Assembly (NCBI RefSeq): GCF_023195515.1
Contig: NZ_JALPKR020000002.1
Coordinates: forward strand, 1,651,001-1,715,000
Reading direction: 5' to 3'
Length of the DNA stretch: 64,000 nt
DNA from: Variovorax sp. S12S4
Lineage (GTDB): Bacteria > Pseudomonadota > Gammaproteobacteria > Burkholderiales > Burkholderiaceae_C
Shown piece by piece: positions 11,207-22,429 of the stretch; the first letter of the stretch is position 1; every line of letters begins with the position of its first letter. The notes under the pieces were generated by a model. That model saw nothing but the letters and a program-made list of their open reading frames with translations, did no database searches and had not been told where the DNA came from. A program made the translations under genes and the position numbers.

Positions 11207-13789
11207 TCAGTCGTAATTGGTGAAGCGGCTCGGCGCCTCGGTGGGCTCGCGAAGGGGCTGGTAGCGCTGGATGTTTTGCCGCAGGGCCTGCATGGGACTC
11301 GATCCGATGCTGGAAAATCCGACGAATTCGAGCTGGAACATGATGCGGGTGTTGGCCGTCACCTGCCCGGTGGTCACGCGCTGCAGCACCACGCGGCCGA
11401 TCCAGCAGCAGCCGTCGTACTCGAAACCGAGCACGCCGTCCGTGAGTTTCTTGTCCTGCAGGCTGTAGTTGAGCCGGCCAACCGCATACCAGCGGCCGCC
11501 ACCCTGGCCCTTGCCCGGACCGAGGTCCTTGCCCTTGTCGCCCCACAGGTCGTTGAGCGGCCATTGCCAGCCCACGTCGATCGACTTGTTGCCGTCGGTG
11601 GCGGTCGGGGTACTGGGCGCCTGGTAGCGGAATGCGGCGCTGAGGTTGTGATACGGCTCGGGGTTGTAGCGCGCGCTGATGGCCGAGCGCGTGGACCTTT
11701 GCGTGTCGGGGTTGTACTGCACGACGGTGTCCAGGCTCCACTTGGGCGTCCAGTTGATCTGCGCGCCCACCAGCAGGTCGCTCGCGCGGTCGGTGACCGG
11801 CACGCCGCCCGGCAGCGTGACCTTCTGGTCGCTGAAGCGCAGCCGCTGCGCAATGCCGAAGCGCGCCGCCTCGACGCCGGTGGCGGGGTCGATCAGGCGG
11901 GACGTCACGCCGAGCGTGAGCGTGTTGGTGTCGGAGATGCGGTCGTTGCCCGAGAACGCATTCTCGGTATAGATGGTTGCAAAGCTGAAATCGTTGGCCG
12001 CCGAATCGTAGTTCGGCAGCATGCTCTGGTTGCGGTACGGCGTATAGACGTAGTACGCACGCGGTTCCAGCGTCTGACGGAAGGCACGGCCGAAGTAGTT
12101 GGCGTCGCGCTCGAAGATCAGGCCGCTGTCGAGGCTGAAGGTCGGTACCGTCCGGCTGCTCGACGTCGGGAGGAAATACAGCGAACTCGGGTTGTAGGGC
12201 ACACCGTTGACGTACGTGATTCCGTTGACCGTGAGCTTCGGAATGTCCGCCTGCGGCAGGTAGTAGTTGTACGACGTCGCGTGCAGTTGCAGCTTCGGAA
12301 TGACAAAGGAACTCGGCGTGATGAACGGACGGCTGATGGTTGCCTGCGCGAAGGCGCGGTCCCCATCGGGCTGCGACTGCTGGTTGACGTCGAAGCCGGG
12401 CTGGCCGCTCAGGATGCTGTTGACCCGGAAGCGCGTGTAGTCGAGGTTCAGCCCCACATCGAAGCCGTGCCAGTCGTACTTGGCGTAGTTCGCGGTGATC
12501 TGCGGCATCCGGTCGTAGGACGGCACGATCGGCGAGAGGTTGTATTGCAGCGTCTGGTAGCGCGTGGTGCGCAGAATGCCGCTCCAGTCGTCCTTGGCCC
12601 AGTTGAGCGACGCTTCGTTCGGCAGCTGGCGCTGCGCCAGCGTGGGCGTGCGCGTGAAGTCGCGCCAGTAGTCGTCGTCGCTGACCCGGTTGATGTTGAT
12701 GTTGGCCGACAGCGAATCCAGGCCCAGCGCCTTGGCGTTGAACTCCTGGCGATGGGTGCCCCAGATACCCCAGCGCTTGCTGCTGTTGGGCGCTGAGGTC
12801 AGGTCCTTGGCCTGGATTTCTCCGTTGGCCAGCTGCTGGAGCTGGCTGGCGCGCAGCTCGTTGTAGCGCTGGCCCACCAGGCGGTCGCTGCCCATGAAGT
12901 CGAGGCGGATGGTGCCGTTGTATTCCTTCTCGAGGTAGCGGAATTCCGAACCCAGATTGAGCCCGCGCTTGCTCATCAGCGTGGGCGTGAAGGTGGCATC
13001 CCGGTTGGGTGCGATGTTCCAGTAGTACGGCTGCGAAATCTCGATGCCGTTGGTGTTGTCGATGCCGACCGTGGGCGGCAAGAGGCCGCTCTTGCGCTCG
13101 CTCGACAGCGGAAAGCTCACGCTCGGGAGCGGCGGCGTGCTGATGCCCATGAAGCTCAGCCGCGCATCGGTGGCCACGCCGATGTTTTCCTCGGTGTCGG
13201 TGGTCATCGTGGCCGCGGTCAGCAGCCAGGCGGGCATCCAGCCCGGGTAGTCTTCACGGCGGCAGGTGGTGTAGGTGGCGCTGCGGGCCACTGACACGCT
13301 GCTGTCGACGAAATCGATGCGCTGCGCCTCGCCGTGCCCGCCGGTGGCAAGAAAGCTGTAGCGCACGTTGTTGAAGAAGCCCTCGAAGGTCTCGAGCTTG
13401 AGTTCGAGCTCGGGGCCTTCGTACACGTTGCCGGCCTGGTTCACCCGCACGTTGCCGCGCGCCTTGGCGCGGTCGTCGGGCTGGTAGTACTCGAGCCGGT
13501 CGGCGGTGATGGCGACTTCGCCGCGCCGCAAGGTGGCGTTGCCCTCGACCACGGTTTCGAGGTCCTGGCGGCCCGACAGGCGATCCCCGGTGATCAGGCT
13601 CGGCAGCTGGCTGCGCTCCGCGGGGGGCAGTGTTTCAGTCAGTTGCGGCGTGCGCTTGAGCACCAGCGGGCCGTCGAGGCCGCCCGCCGGCTGCGCGGAG
13701 GCGCCGTGCGCGTGCAGCAGCGCCAGCGACAGCAACGCCAACGGCAGCGGCGGGCCGGAACGCCGCAAGGCAGCAGCACGTCGGCTCAT
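11207..13789 (-). CDS. lptD: LPS-assembly protein LptD
   Basis: An 860-residue outer-membrane protein. A signal peptide lies at about residues 10-32, an N-terminal OstA/LptA-like beta-jellyroll domain (about 75-190) receives LPS, and a large beta-barrel follows to the C-terminus. Cysteines in YTTCRRED and the vicinal pair in DGCCWIGR match the disulfide pattern by which LptD maturation is controlled. The ATG at 13789 is preceded by GGGAGG. It heads the leftward lptD-surA-rsmA group and is divergent from amgK; the frame upstream of this start is open but has no family resemblance. Confidence 0.95.
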   Translation of the reverse strand: MSRRAAALRRSGPPLPLALLSLALLHAHGASAQPAGGLDGPLVLKRTPQLTETLPPAERSQLPSLITGDRLSGRQDLETVVEGNATLRRGEVAITADRLEYYQPDDRAKARGNVRVNQAGNVYEGPELELKLETFEGFFNNVRYSFLATGGHGEAQRIDFVDSSVSVARSATYTTCRREDYPGWMPAWLLTAATMTTDTEENIGVATDARLSFMGISTPPLPSVSFPLSSERKSGLLPPTVGIDNTNGIEISQPYYWNIAPNRDATFTPTLMSKRGLNLGSEFRYLEKEYNGTIRLDFMGSDRLVGQRYNELRASQLQQLANGEIQAKDLTSAPNSSKRWGIWGTHRQEFNAKALGLDSLSANININRVSDDDYWRDFTRTPTLAQRQLPNEASLNWAKDDWSGILRTTRYQTLQYNLSPIVPSYDRMPQITANYAKYDWHGFDVGLNLDYTRFRVNSILSGQPGFDVNQQSQPDGDRAFAQATISRPFITPSSFVIPKLQLHATSYNYYLPQADIPKLTVNGITYVNGVPYNPSSLYFLPTSSSRTVPTFSLDSGLIFERDANYFGRAFRQTLEPRAYYVYTPYRNQSMLPNYDSAANDFSFATIYTENAFSGNDRISDTNTLTLGVTSRLIDPATGVEAARFGIAQRLRFSDQKVTLPGGVPVTDRASDLLVGAQINWTPKWSLDTVVQYNPDTQRSTRSAISARYNPEPYHNLSAAFRYQAPSTPTATDGNKSIDVGWQWPLNDLWGDKGKDLGPGKGQGGGRWYAVGRLNYSLQDKKLTDGVLGFEYDGCCWIGRVVLQRVTTGQVTANTRIMFQLEFVGFSSIGSSPMQALRQNIQRYQPLREPTEAPSRFTNYD

Positions 13790-14024
13790 CAAGCCTCCCG
13801 CCGCATCGTTCCGGAGAAGGACCGCAGTCTCCCCAAGGAGGGCTGCGAGTGCACAAGGTGCCAAACGTGGGAGCTTTGGATCGTAGGCATCGGTCAGGAA
13901 CGAAGAGATCGTCGGGAGGACGGCGCGGCAGGCCGGCAGGTTGCAGGGGCCGGCGGCAACTCTGTTCGACCAGGGAGGACCGCAGGAGTTGCCGCGCCAG
14001 GCGGATTTGTAGAATCGATTATCC
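13790..14024. promoter_or_regulatory. divergent promoter region lptD / amgK
   Basis: A 235-bp gap between divergent genes. A candidate -10 (TAGAAT) lies at about 14009-14014, just upstream of amgK. No repeat or operator was recognised. Confidence 0.3.
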
Positions 14025-15119
14025 ATGACAGCACCCCCGTCCCCGGCCACCGAGCCCGCACCCCCTGCCAACCCCATTCTCTGGGCCGATCCGCAGCGCG
14101 CCGCGGTGTTCGAAGGCTGGCTGGCCGGCATTGCCGCCGCGCACCGCCTGCTGCCCGGCACCGTTCGCCTCGCTTCGGCCGATGCGAGCTTTCGGCGCTA
14201 CTTCCGCGTCGACGCCGCGGAGGCCGCCGGCACCCGCATCGTGATGGATGCGCCGCCCGACAAGGAGAACAGCGAGCCGTTCGTGCAGGTCGCCCGCCTG
14301 ATGGCCGAAGCCGGCGTCACGGCGCCGCGGATGCTCGAATGGGACCGGCCGAACGGTTTTCTATTGCTCGACGATCTCGGCCACCAGACCATGCTCGACG
14401 TGATCGACCCGGCCAAGCCCGATGCGAGTCGGCCGCTCTACGACCAGGCGATCGACGCGCTGATCCGCTGGCAACTGGCGTCCAGGCCGGGCGTGCTGCC
14501 GCCGTACGACAGGGCGTTGCTCGAGCGGGAACTGGCGCTTTTTCCCGAGTGGTACATCGGCCGCCATCGCGGCATTGCCGTCGAGGGCCAACTCAAGGAG
14601 CGGCTCGATCGCAGCTTCAAGCTCATCGTCGAGAGCAACCTGGCCTCGCCAAGCGTTTATGTGCACCGCGACTTCATGCCGCGCAATCTGATGGTCCGCA
14701 ATGATGCAGACCTCGGCGTGCTCGACTTCCAAGATGCGGTCTACGGCCCCATCACCTACGACATCGCCAGCCTGATGCGCGACGCCTTCCTGAGCTGGGA
14801 TGAAGAATTCGTGCTCGACATCACCATCCGCTACTGGGAGGCCGCCCGCAGGGCCAAGCTGCCGGTCGATGCGGATTTCGGCGCCTTCTATCGCTCGGTC
14901 GAATGGATGGGGCTGCAGCGCCATCTCAAGGTGGCCGGCATCTTTGCCCGCCTGACGCTGCGGGACGGCAAGCCGCGCTACCTGGCCGACACGCCGCGCT
15001 TCATCGCCTACATCCGCTCCACGGCCAGCCGCTACATGGAGCTGACCCCGCTGCTGCGCGTGATCGACGAAATCGAAGGCAGCTCGGCCATCACCGGCTT
15101 TGCCTACGGCAGGGTCTAG
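14025..15119 (+). CDS. amgK: N-acetylmuramate/N-acetylglucosamine kinase AmgK-like (aminoglycoside phosphotransferase fold)
   Basis: A 364-residue APH-fold kinase. The nucleotide-binding half contains ASFRRYFRVD near residue 50. The catalytic HRDFMPRNLM loop is at about residues 214-223 and LDFQDAVYGP at about 233-242, corresponding to the Brenner and DFG motifs. AmgK phosphorylates the anomeric position of MurNAc in the peptidoglycan recycling bypass, and in pseudomonads amgK-murU lies divergent from lptD, the same position as here. The partner nucleotidyltransferase murU is not in this window. The gene is directly followed (TAG then ATG, no gap) by rsmE. Confidence 0.82.
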   Translation: MTAPPSPATEPAPPANPILWADPQRAAVFEGWLAGIAAAHRLLPGTVRLASADASFRRYFRVDAAEAAGTRIVMDAPPDKENSEPFVQVARLMAEAGVTAPRMLEWDRPNGFLLLDDLGHQTMLDVIDPAKPDASRPLYDQAIDALIRWQLASRPGVLPPYDRALLERELALFPEWYIGRHRGIAVEGQLKERLDRSFKLIVESNLASPSVYVHRDFMPRNLMVRNDADLGVLDFQDAVYGPITYDIASLMRDAFLSWDEEFVLDITIRYWEAARRAKLPVDADFGAFYRSVEWMGLQRHLKVAGIFARLTLRDGKPRYLADTPRFIAYIRSTASRYMELTPLLRVIDEIEGSSAITGFAYGRV

Positions 15120-15854
15120 ATGCCCCGTTTTCACTGCCCGGTGCCGCTGGCCGCCGGCGTCACCCTAGCGCTGCCGCCCGGCGCCGCGCGCCACGTGCAG
15201 GTGCTGCGGATGCAACCCGGCGATGAACTCACGCTGTTCAACGGTTCCGGCGGCGAATACGCGGCCACGGTCGAGCGCATGGGGCGCAGCGACGTTTCCG
15301 TCACGGTCGGCGTCCACACGCCGGCGGAGCGCGAAGCTGCGCGCGCGGTGCATCTCGCGGTCGGCATGCCGGCCAACGAACGCATGGACTGGCTGGTCGA
15401 AAAGGCCACCGAACTGGGCGTGGCCAGCATCCAGCCCCTGGCGACCGCCCACGGCGTGCTGCGCCTTTCGGGCGAGCGTGCCGAGAAGAAGAGGGCGCAT
15501 TGGGAAGCGATTGCCATTGCGGCGTGCGAGCAGTGCGGCCGCAACCGCGTGCCGGTGATTCATCCAGTGCGGTCTTTCTCGAGCTCCTCGGCGTGGATCG
15601 ACGCAGCGGCAGGCAAAGAGGCGCTGCGCCTCATCCTGAGCCTTGCCGAAGGCACGCGCCGCCTGGCCGACGCCATTGAGTCGGCTCCGGCCGATCGAAG
15701 CGTGCTGGTGCTGAGCGGTCCCGAAGGCGGCCTGAGCGCCGCCGAAGAGCAAGAAGCACTCGCGTGCGGCTTTGCGCCGGTCACGCTCGGACCCCGCGTG
15801 CTGCGCGCCGAAACCGCCGCACTCGCCGCGCTCGTGTCGCTAGCCGGAAACTAG
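15120..15854 (+). CDS. rsmE: 16S rRNA (uracil1498-N3)-methyltransferase
   Basis: A 244-residue SPOUT-class methyltransferase that modifies U1498 of 16S rRNA. It begins MPRFHCPVPL, has an N-terminal PUA-like RNA-binding domain (about residues 1-70) with NGSGGEYAA, and a C-terminal knot region with KATELGV, EQCGRN, LSGPEGG and the final LGPRVLRAETA motif that forms the SAM-binding trefoil knot. It starts directly at the end of amgK and is presumably cotranscribed. Confidence 0.95.
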   Translation: MPRFHCPVPLAAGVTLALPPGAARHVQVLRMQPGDELTLFNGSGGEYAATVERMGRSDVSVTVGVHTPAEREAARAVHLAVGMPANERMDWLVEKATELGVASIQPLATAHGVLRLSGERAEKKRAHWEAIAIAACEQCGRNRVPVIHPVRSFSSSSAWIDAAAGKEALRLILSLAEGTRRLADAIESAPADRSVLVLSGPEGGLSAAEEQEALACGFAPVTLGPRVLRAETAALAALVSLAGN

Positions 15855-15932
15855 GCCGGCCCGCGGGGTTGCAAGTTGCGGAACAATGCTTGCTTCACCC
15901 ATTCATCACAACCAGAGAAGGATCTTCACGTC

Positions 15933-17297
15933 ATGCTTCGCTCGCCACGCGCGCTCCGATTTGCGCCCCTCGCTCCCCTTGTGCTGGCCATGCTCTTCGC
16001 CACCCAGGATGCGCAGGCTCAGAACACCGCCGTGGCGCCCACGCCCGCGCAAGTCGCTCCCGAGGTGGACAAGGTCTTTACCCAGCTGACGGCGGCACCT
16101 TCGATCCAGAAACTGCTCGACGCAGTCAAGGCAGACCACGACCGCTCGATCGAAGACCTGAAGATGCTGACCGAGATCGAGGCGCCTCCGTTCAAGGAAC
16201 AGAAGCGCGCTGAAGCTTTTCTCGCGCGCATGAAGGCTCTTGGCCTCACCGACGCGAAGATCGATGCCGAAGGCAACGTGATCGGCCTGCGCAAGGGCAC
16301 CGGCAACGGCCCCAAGCTGCTGGTCTCGGCCCATCTCGACACCGTGTTTCCCGCCGGCACCGATGTCAAAGTGAAGGAGCGCGACGGCAAGCTGCATGCG
16401 CCCGGCATCGCGGACGACACGCGCGGCCTGTCGGTGCTGCTGTCGTGGCTCAAGGTGCTCAACGACAACAAGGTGCAGACGGTCGGCGACCTCCTGTTCG
16501 TCGCCAATGTCGGCGAGGAAGAACTCGGCAACCTGCACGGCATGAAGGCCATCTTCCGCGACAACCTGGACATCGACGGCATGGTGGGGCTCGAGCCTTC
16601 GCCCGACGGCAACGTGCTGATTCTCGGCACCGCGAGCCACCGCTATGAAGTCACGTTCAAGGGACCGGGCGGCCACAGCTTTGCCGCCTTCGGTCAGGTG
16701 CCCAGCGCCATCCACGGCATGGGCCGCGCCATCGCAAAGATCGCGGAGGTGCGTACGCCCAGCTTTCCGAAGACCACCTTCACGGTCGGCACCGTGGGCG
16801 GCGGCACGTCGGTGAACACCATTGCGCCCGACGCTCGCATGGCAATCGACATTCGCTCGGACGACATGGCGTCGCTGCTCGAAACCGAGAAGAAGATTCT
16901 TGCGGCCATCGACGAGGCCGTGGCCGAGGAAAACAAGCGCTGGAACGTGTCCACGCTGAGCGCCAGCAACAAGCTGATCGGCGACCGTCCCGGCGGCCGC
17001 ACGCCGTCCGACTCGGTGATCGTGGAGGCGGCCATCCGCTCGAATACCGCCTTCGGCCACAAGACGCTGCTGCGCGGCGGCAGCACCGATGCCAACGTGC
17101 CGATGTCGTATGGCATTCCGGCCATCATCATCGGCGGCGGCGGCAAGTCCACCGGCTTTCATGCCTTGAGCGAATCGATCGACGTGACAGACGCATGGAA
17201 AGGCGCGCAGAATTCGCTCGTGACTGTGCTCGGCCTGGTCGGCGTGCAGGGGGTCAGCCCCGCATTGCTGCCGAAGCGCGCGGCGCGCACCAAGTAA
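15933..17297 (+). CDS. secreted M20-family zinc metallopeptidase
   Basis: A 454-residue protein with a signal peptide (residues 1 to about 30, ending AQA). M20 zinc ligands and catalytic residues are visible: SAHLDTVFPAG, a bridging Asp in GIADDTRG, catalytic Glu-Glu in GEEELGN, and the C-terminal His in TGFHALSESID. A dimerisation lid domain (about residues 225-335) contains GGHSFAAFG. The family includes peptidase T and carboxypeptidase G2-like exopeptidases, so the substrate is probably a peptide or acyl-amino acid in the periplasm, not further defined. The ATG at 15933 follows AGAGAAGGATC. Confidence 0.9.
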   Translation: MLRSPRALRFAPLAPLVLAMLFATQDAQAQNTAVAPTPAQVAPEVDKVFTQLTAAPSIQKLLDAVKADHDRSIEDLKMLTEIEAPPFKEQKRAEAFLARMKALGLTDAKIDAEGNVIGLRKGTGNGPKLLVSAHLDTVFPAGTDVKVKERDGKLHAPGIADDTRGLSVLLSWLKVLNDNKVQTVGDLLFVANVGEEELGNLHGMKAIFRDNLDIDGMVGLEPSPDGNVLILGTASHRYEVTFKGPGGHSFAAFGQVPSAIHGMGRAIAKIAEVRTPSFPKTTFTVGTVGGGTSVNTIAPDARMAIDIRSDDMASLLETEKKILAAIDEAVAEENKRWNVSTLSASNKLIGDRPGGRTPSDSVIVEAAIRSNTAFGHKTLLRGGSTDANVPMSYGIPAIIIGGGGKSTGFHALSESIDVTDAWKGAQNSLVTVLGLVGVQGVSPALLPKRAARTK

Positions 17298-17397
17298 TTT
17301 GTCACACTGCGCGCTCGAAAGTGGGCAACCCCTTTCACGCGCAGCTCATCGCGCTGGCGACAATGCCGGCAGTTCTGTCACACACCAAGGAAACGTC

Positions 17398-17859
17398 ATG
17401 GGAATGCTCGATTCGGTACTCGGCCAAGTGCTGGGAGGCGCTGCCCAACAGCAGCAGCCGCAAGGCGGCGGCATCGGCGGCTTGGGAGATCTCGGCGGCC
17501 TGGCCGGCGCGCTGGGCGGCCTGCTCGCCAACAATGGCGGCCAGGGTGGCCTGGGAGGGCTGGTCTCGAAATTCGAGCAGGCCGGCATGGGCGACGTCAT
17601 CGGCTCGTGGATCGGCAAGGGAGAAAACCAGCCGGTTTCCGGCGGGCAGCTGCAAGACGCGTTGGGCAGCGACACCATCGCCAGCATCGCTTCCAAGCTC
17701 GGCATCAATGCGCAAACGCTGCTGCCCATGCTGGCTGCCATGTTGCCCACCCTCATCGACCAGCTCACGCCGCAAGGCAAGGTGCCGGAGCAAGGCCTGG
17801 ACACGCCGAACGATCTCCTGGGTTCGCTAAGCAGCCTGCTGCAGAACAAGCAGCTGTAA
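17398..17859 (+). CDS. YidB-family (DUF937) protein
   Basis: A 153-residue soluble protein. The N-terminal half is Gly/Gln-rich low complexity (residues about 15-55), followed by a helical YidB/DUF937 domain with GDVIGSWIGKGENQPVS and a segment beginning LGSDTIASIASKLG, features shared with E. coli YidB. The function of the family is unknown. It stands alone between the M20 peptidase and MFS genes and ends in a clear terminator. Confidence 0.85.
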   Translation: MGMLDSVLGQVLGGAAQQQQPQGGGIGGLGDLGGLAGALGGLLANNGGQGGLGGLVSKFEQAGMGDVIGSWIGKGENQPVSGGQLQDALGSDTIASIASKLGINAQTLLPMLAAMLPTLIDQLTPQGKVPEQGLDTPNDLLGSLSSLLQNKQL

Positions 17860-17883
17860 GCCAATTTGCTCATAGAAGTTCCG

Positions 17884-17908
17884 GCGCCCACGAGGGCGCT
17901 TTTTTTGG
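17884..17908 (+). terminator. rho-independent terminator after yidB-like gene
   Basis: The hairpin GCGCCC-ACGA-GGGCGC is followed by a run of seven T residues, 25 bp after the stop codon. Confidence 0.85.
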
Positions 17909-17992
17909 CTGCCGCATTTCGACTGGCGCATCCGCGGCGAATCACGTAGAACCTCAAGCCTTCATGCCGCAACCTGCTTCCACCTTCTTCCG

Positions 17993-19168
17993 ATGAACCG
18001 CAACCTCTGGCTGCTTGCCATCTGCCAGGGCTTGTTCCTGACCAACAACGTCACGTTCATTGCCATCAACGGCTTGGTGGGCCTGAGCATTGCGCCGCGC
18101 GGCTGGATGGCCACGCTGCCGATCATGGGCTACGTGGTGGGTGGTGCGCTGACCACCGGGCTGGTGGCACGCACGCAGCAACGCTTCGGCCGGCGCGGGT
18201 CGTTCCAGATCGGCCTGGCCGTCGGGCTCGGGTCGGCCCTGCTGTGCGCGTTCGCGGTGGTTTCGAAGAACTTCTGGCTGCTGTGCTTTGCCACGGTGGT
18301 GGCCGGCTACTACAACGCCAACGCCGGACTCTACCGCTTTGCAGCCGCCGAACTCGCGGCACCGGCGTGGCGCGAGAAGGCCGTGTCGCTGGTGATGGCC
18401 GGCGGACTGATCGGCGCCGTGGCGGGGCCCAACCTCGCCACGGCCACGCGCGAAATGTTCGCAGTGCCGTTCGCGGGTGCCTACATTGCGCTGGCGGCGG
18501 TGGCGTTGCTGTCCATGGCGGTCATGCGCTTCATTGAATTTCCGCCTCCGCTCACGCGCCAGCAGGCGATGGGTGGAAGGACGTTGTCGCAGCTCATCCG
18601 CCAGCCGGTGTTCGTCGTATCAGCCGCGGCGGGTGCATTGGGCTTTGGCGTGATGAACCTGCTGATGGCGGCCACACCCATTGCGATGCAGATCTGCAGC
18701 CTGCCTTTCTCCGATGCCGCGCTGGTGCTCGAATGGCACGTGATCGGCATGTTCGCGCCCGGCTTCTTCACCGGCCACCTGATCCGCCGCTTCGGTGCGC
18801 TGCCGGTGATGGGCGTGGGAGTTGCGCTCAACTTCGGCTGCATTGCCGTCGCGCTCTCGGGTGTGGAGCTTCAGCATTTTCTGGTGGCGCTGTGCCTGCT
18901 GGGCGTGGGCTGGAACTTCCTGTTCACCGGCAGCACGACCCTTTCGCTCACGGCCTACACCGCGGAAGAACGAGACCGGGCGCAGGGCGCGCTCAACTTC
19001 TGCGTGTTCGCGACGGTGGCACTGACCTCGTTCGCCTCGGGCGTGCTGGTCACGACGCAGGGCTGGCAACTGTTGAACTACGGTTCGCTGGTGCCGGTGG
19101 TGCTCACGGGCGCGGGGCTGCTGTGGCTCGCAAAGTCTCGCCGGCGCGAGGCGGCCGCAAACGCCTGA
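17993..19168 (+). CDS. major facilitator superfamily transporter
   Basis: A 391-residue protein with about twelve hydrophobic segments. The loop RTQQRFGRRGSF between the second and third helices fits the MFS motif-A position, and a long central loop (about residues 185-205, with basic residues) separates two six-helix halves. The substrate cannot be told from sequence. It reads convergently towards the alpha/beta hydrolase; only 7 bp separate the stop codons. Confidence 0.88.
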   Translation: MNRNLWLLAICQGLFLTNNVTFIAINGLVGLSIAPRGWMATLPIMGYVVGGALTTGLVARTQQRFGRRGSFQIGLAVGLGSALLCAFAVVSKNFWLLCFATVVAGYYNANAGLYRFAAAELAAPAWREKAVSLVMAGGLIGAVAGPNLATATREMFAVPFAGAYIALAAVALLSMAVMRFIEFPPPLTRQQAMGGRTLSQLIRQPVFVVSAAAGALGFGVMNLLMAATPIAMQICSLPFSDAALVLEWHVIGMFAPGFFTGHLIRRFGALPVMGVGVALNFGCIAVALSGVELQHFLVALCLLGVGWNFLFTGSTTLSLTAYTAEERDRAQGALNFCVFATVALTSFASGVLVTTQGWQLLNYGSLVPVVLTGAGLLWLAKSRRREAAANA

Positions 19169-19175
19169 ACACCGC

Positions 19176-20020
19176 TCAGTTGGGCGGAAAGCGCGTATCG
19201 AGCCACCGCTGCAGCGCGGCGAACACGGGCCCGGCATCCAACTCGTTGAATATCTCGTGGTACAGGGCCTCGAAGCAATGCGCCTCGACCATGCCACCGG
19301 GCGCGGCCGCCGCGGCAAAGGCACGGCTGGCGGCCGGCCTCACGAGATGATCGTCGCCCGCATACATCAACAGCGTGGGCACGGGCCAATGCGGCGCGGC
19401 CTGCTGGATGGCCGCCCCTTCGTGCGCGAGAAAACGCGCCAGCCGGCTGCCGATGCGGTCGTGCGTGAGCGGATCAGCGCGGTAGGCCCGCACGACGGCC
19501 GGGTCGTGCGAAAGAAAGTTGTCGTCGAGCCCGTTGCCGACACGCAGGTTCGGCGCAATGCGCGGCAACACTGCGAGCAGCGCCTTCTGGAAAGCATTCA
19601 GGCCGGGATCGAGCCCCGGGGACGACAGCACCAGCCCATCGACCGGTCGCACGCCGCGCGACACCAGGCTGGCCGCAACCAGCCCGCCCAGGCTGTGGCC
19701 CAGCAGCACCAGCGGTAGGCCAGCGTTCTCGCGGCGAGCATCGTCAATGACCAGTGCAAGATCTTCGACCAACCGCAGCTCGCCCGGCAAACCTCCGCGT
19801 GCGCCCGACGATTTGCCGTGGCCGTGGTGGTCGTATGCCCACACCGCGAAATTCCATTCACGCAGGCGCGCGGCAAGCTGCGTATAGCGTCCCGCATGCT
19901 CGCCGAGCCCGTGCACCAGGACCACCACCGCACGCGGCGCGCCGGCTGCAGGAAGGCGGCGCAGCGCCAGCGTTTCGCCGTCGGGCGTGGACAGTGAAAC
20001 GCGCTGCGGCGCAGGTCCGG

Positions 20021-20024
<4 letters not shown>
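19176..20024 (-). CDS. alpha/beta hydrolase, monoacylglycerol-lipase-like
   Basis: A 282-residue serine hydrolase. The oxyanion region VLVHGLGEHAGRY is near residue 35, the nucleophile elbow GHSLGG near residue 105, the catalytic Asp in MYAGDDHLV and the His in LYHEIFNE. The pattern matches the lysophospholipase/monoacylglycerol lipase group (Hydrolase_4). The start is inferred to be a TTG at 20024 that overlaps the upstream M20 peptidase stop as TTGA; no ATG is available before the first domain strand. The pair is likely translationally coupled. Confidence 0.87.
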
Positions 20025-21532
<1,508 letters not shown>

Positions 21533-21624
21533 CGGTGGGTTCTCCGCGGAGGTGACGAAAAATCGCATTTTGCGCCTCGCCGCGACCCCGCGTAGAGTGC
21601 GGCGTTCTCAACCCGGAGCGCAAT

Positions 21625-22422
21625 GTGAGCAAGGCAACATCGACTCGGACGCAGGCGAATATCAAGGTGGGCATCGGCGGCTGGACCTACGAGCCCTGGC
21701 GCGACAACTTCTATCCCAAGGGGCTCGCGCACGCAAAGGAGCTGCGCTATGCGAGCCGCAAGGTCAGCGCCATCGAGATCAACGGCACCTACTACAGCAC
21801 CTTCAAGCCAGAGACTTTCCGCAAGTGGCACGACGAGGTGCCCGACGACTTCATGTTCTCGATGAAAGCCTCGCGCTTTTCGACCAACCGCAAGGTGCTG
21901 GCCACCGCGGAAGACTCGATCAAGCGCTTCATCGACAGCGGCGTGAGCGAGCTGGGCGACAAGCTCGGGCCGATCGTCTGGCAGTTCATGCCCACCAAGC
22001 AGTTCGATGCCGAAGACTTCGAGGCCTTTCTGGAGCTGCTGCCGAAGAAGGAGGGCAGCCGCGTGCTGCGCCACGTGATGGACGTGCGGCATGAGAGCTT
22101 CATCACGCCCACCTATCGGGCGCTCGCGAAGAAGCACAAGGTGTCGACCGTGTTCACAGACGCCGACAAGTTTCCGTCGTTCGAGGAGCCCGAGGGCGAC
22201 TTCGCCTATGCGCGGCTCATGATGGCCGACGCCAAGCTCAAGACCGGCTATGCGCCGAAGGCGCTCGACAGCTGGGCCGAGCGCGCGCAGCAATGGGCCG
22301 AAACGCCCAAGAAGCGCGACGTGTTCGTCTACTTCATCAACGGCGCCAAAGAAAAAGCACCGGCCGCGGCCGGTGCCTTGCTGGAGCGCCTGGGTTGGAA
22401 GCCGCCCGAAGAGGCGGCCTAG
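21625..22422 (+). CDS. DUF72 domain-containing protein
   Basis: A 265-residue TIM-barrel-like DUF72 protein with the family opening VGIGGWTYEPWRDNFYP and the segment VSAIEINGTYYSTFKP, plus a late VFVYFINGAKEKAP motif. The catalytic role of DUF72 is not established. A GTG start at 21625 preceded by CGGAG is used; the overlapping ATG two bases earlier is immediately followed by a stop. Its stop codon is 8 bp from that of the convergent bactofilin gene. Confidence 0.9.
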   Translation: MSKATSTRTQANIKVGIGGWTYEPWRDNFYPKGLAHAKELRYASRKVSAIEINGTYYSTFKPETFRKWHDEVPDDFMFSMKASRFSTNRKVLATAEDSIKRFIDSGVSELGDKLGPIVWQFMPTKQFDAEDFEAFLELLPKKEGSRVLRHVMDVRHESFITPTYRALAKKHKVSTVFTDADKFPSFEEPEGDFAYARLMMADAKLKTGYAPKALDSWAERAQQWAETPKKRDVFVYFINGAKEKAPAAAGALLERLGWKPPEEAA

Positions 22423-22429
22423 GAGTGGA

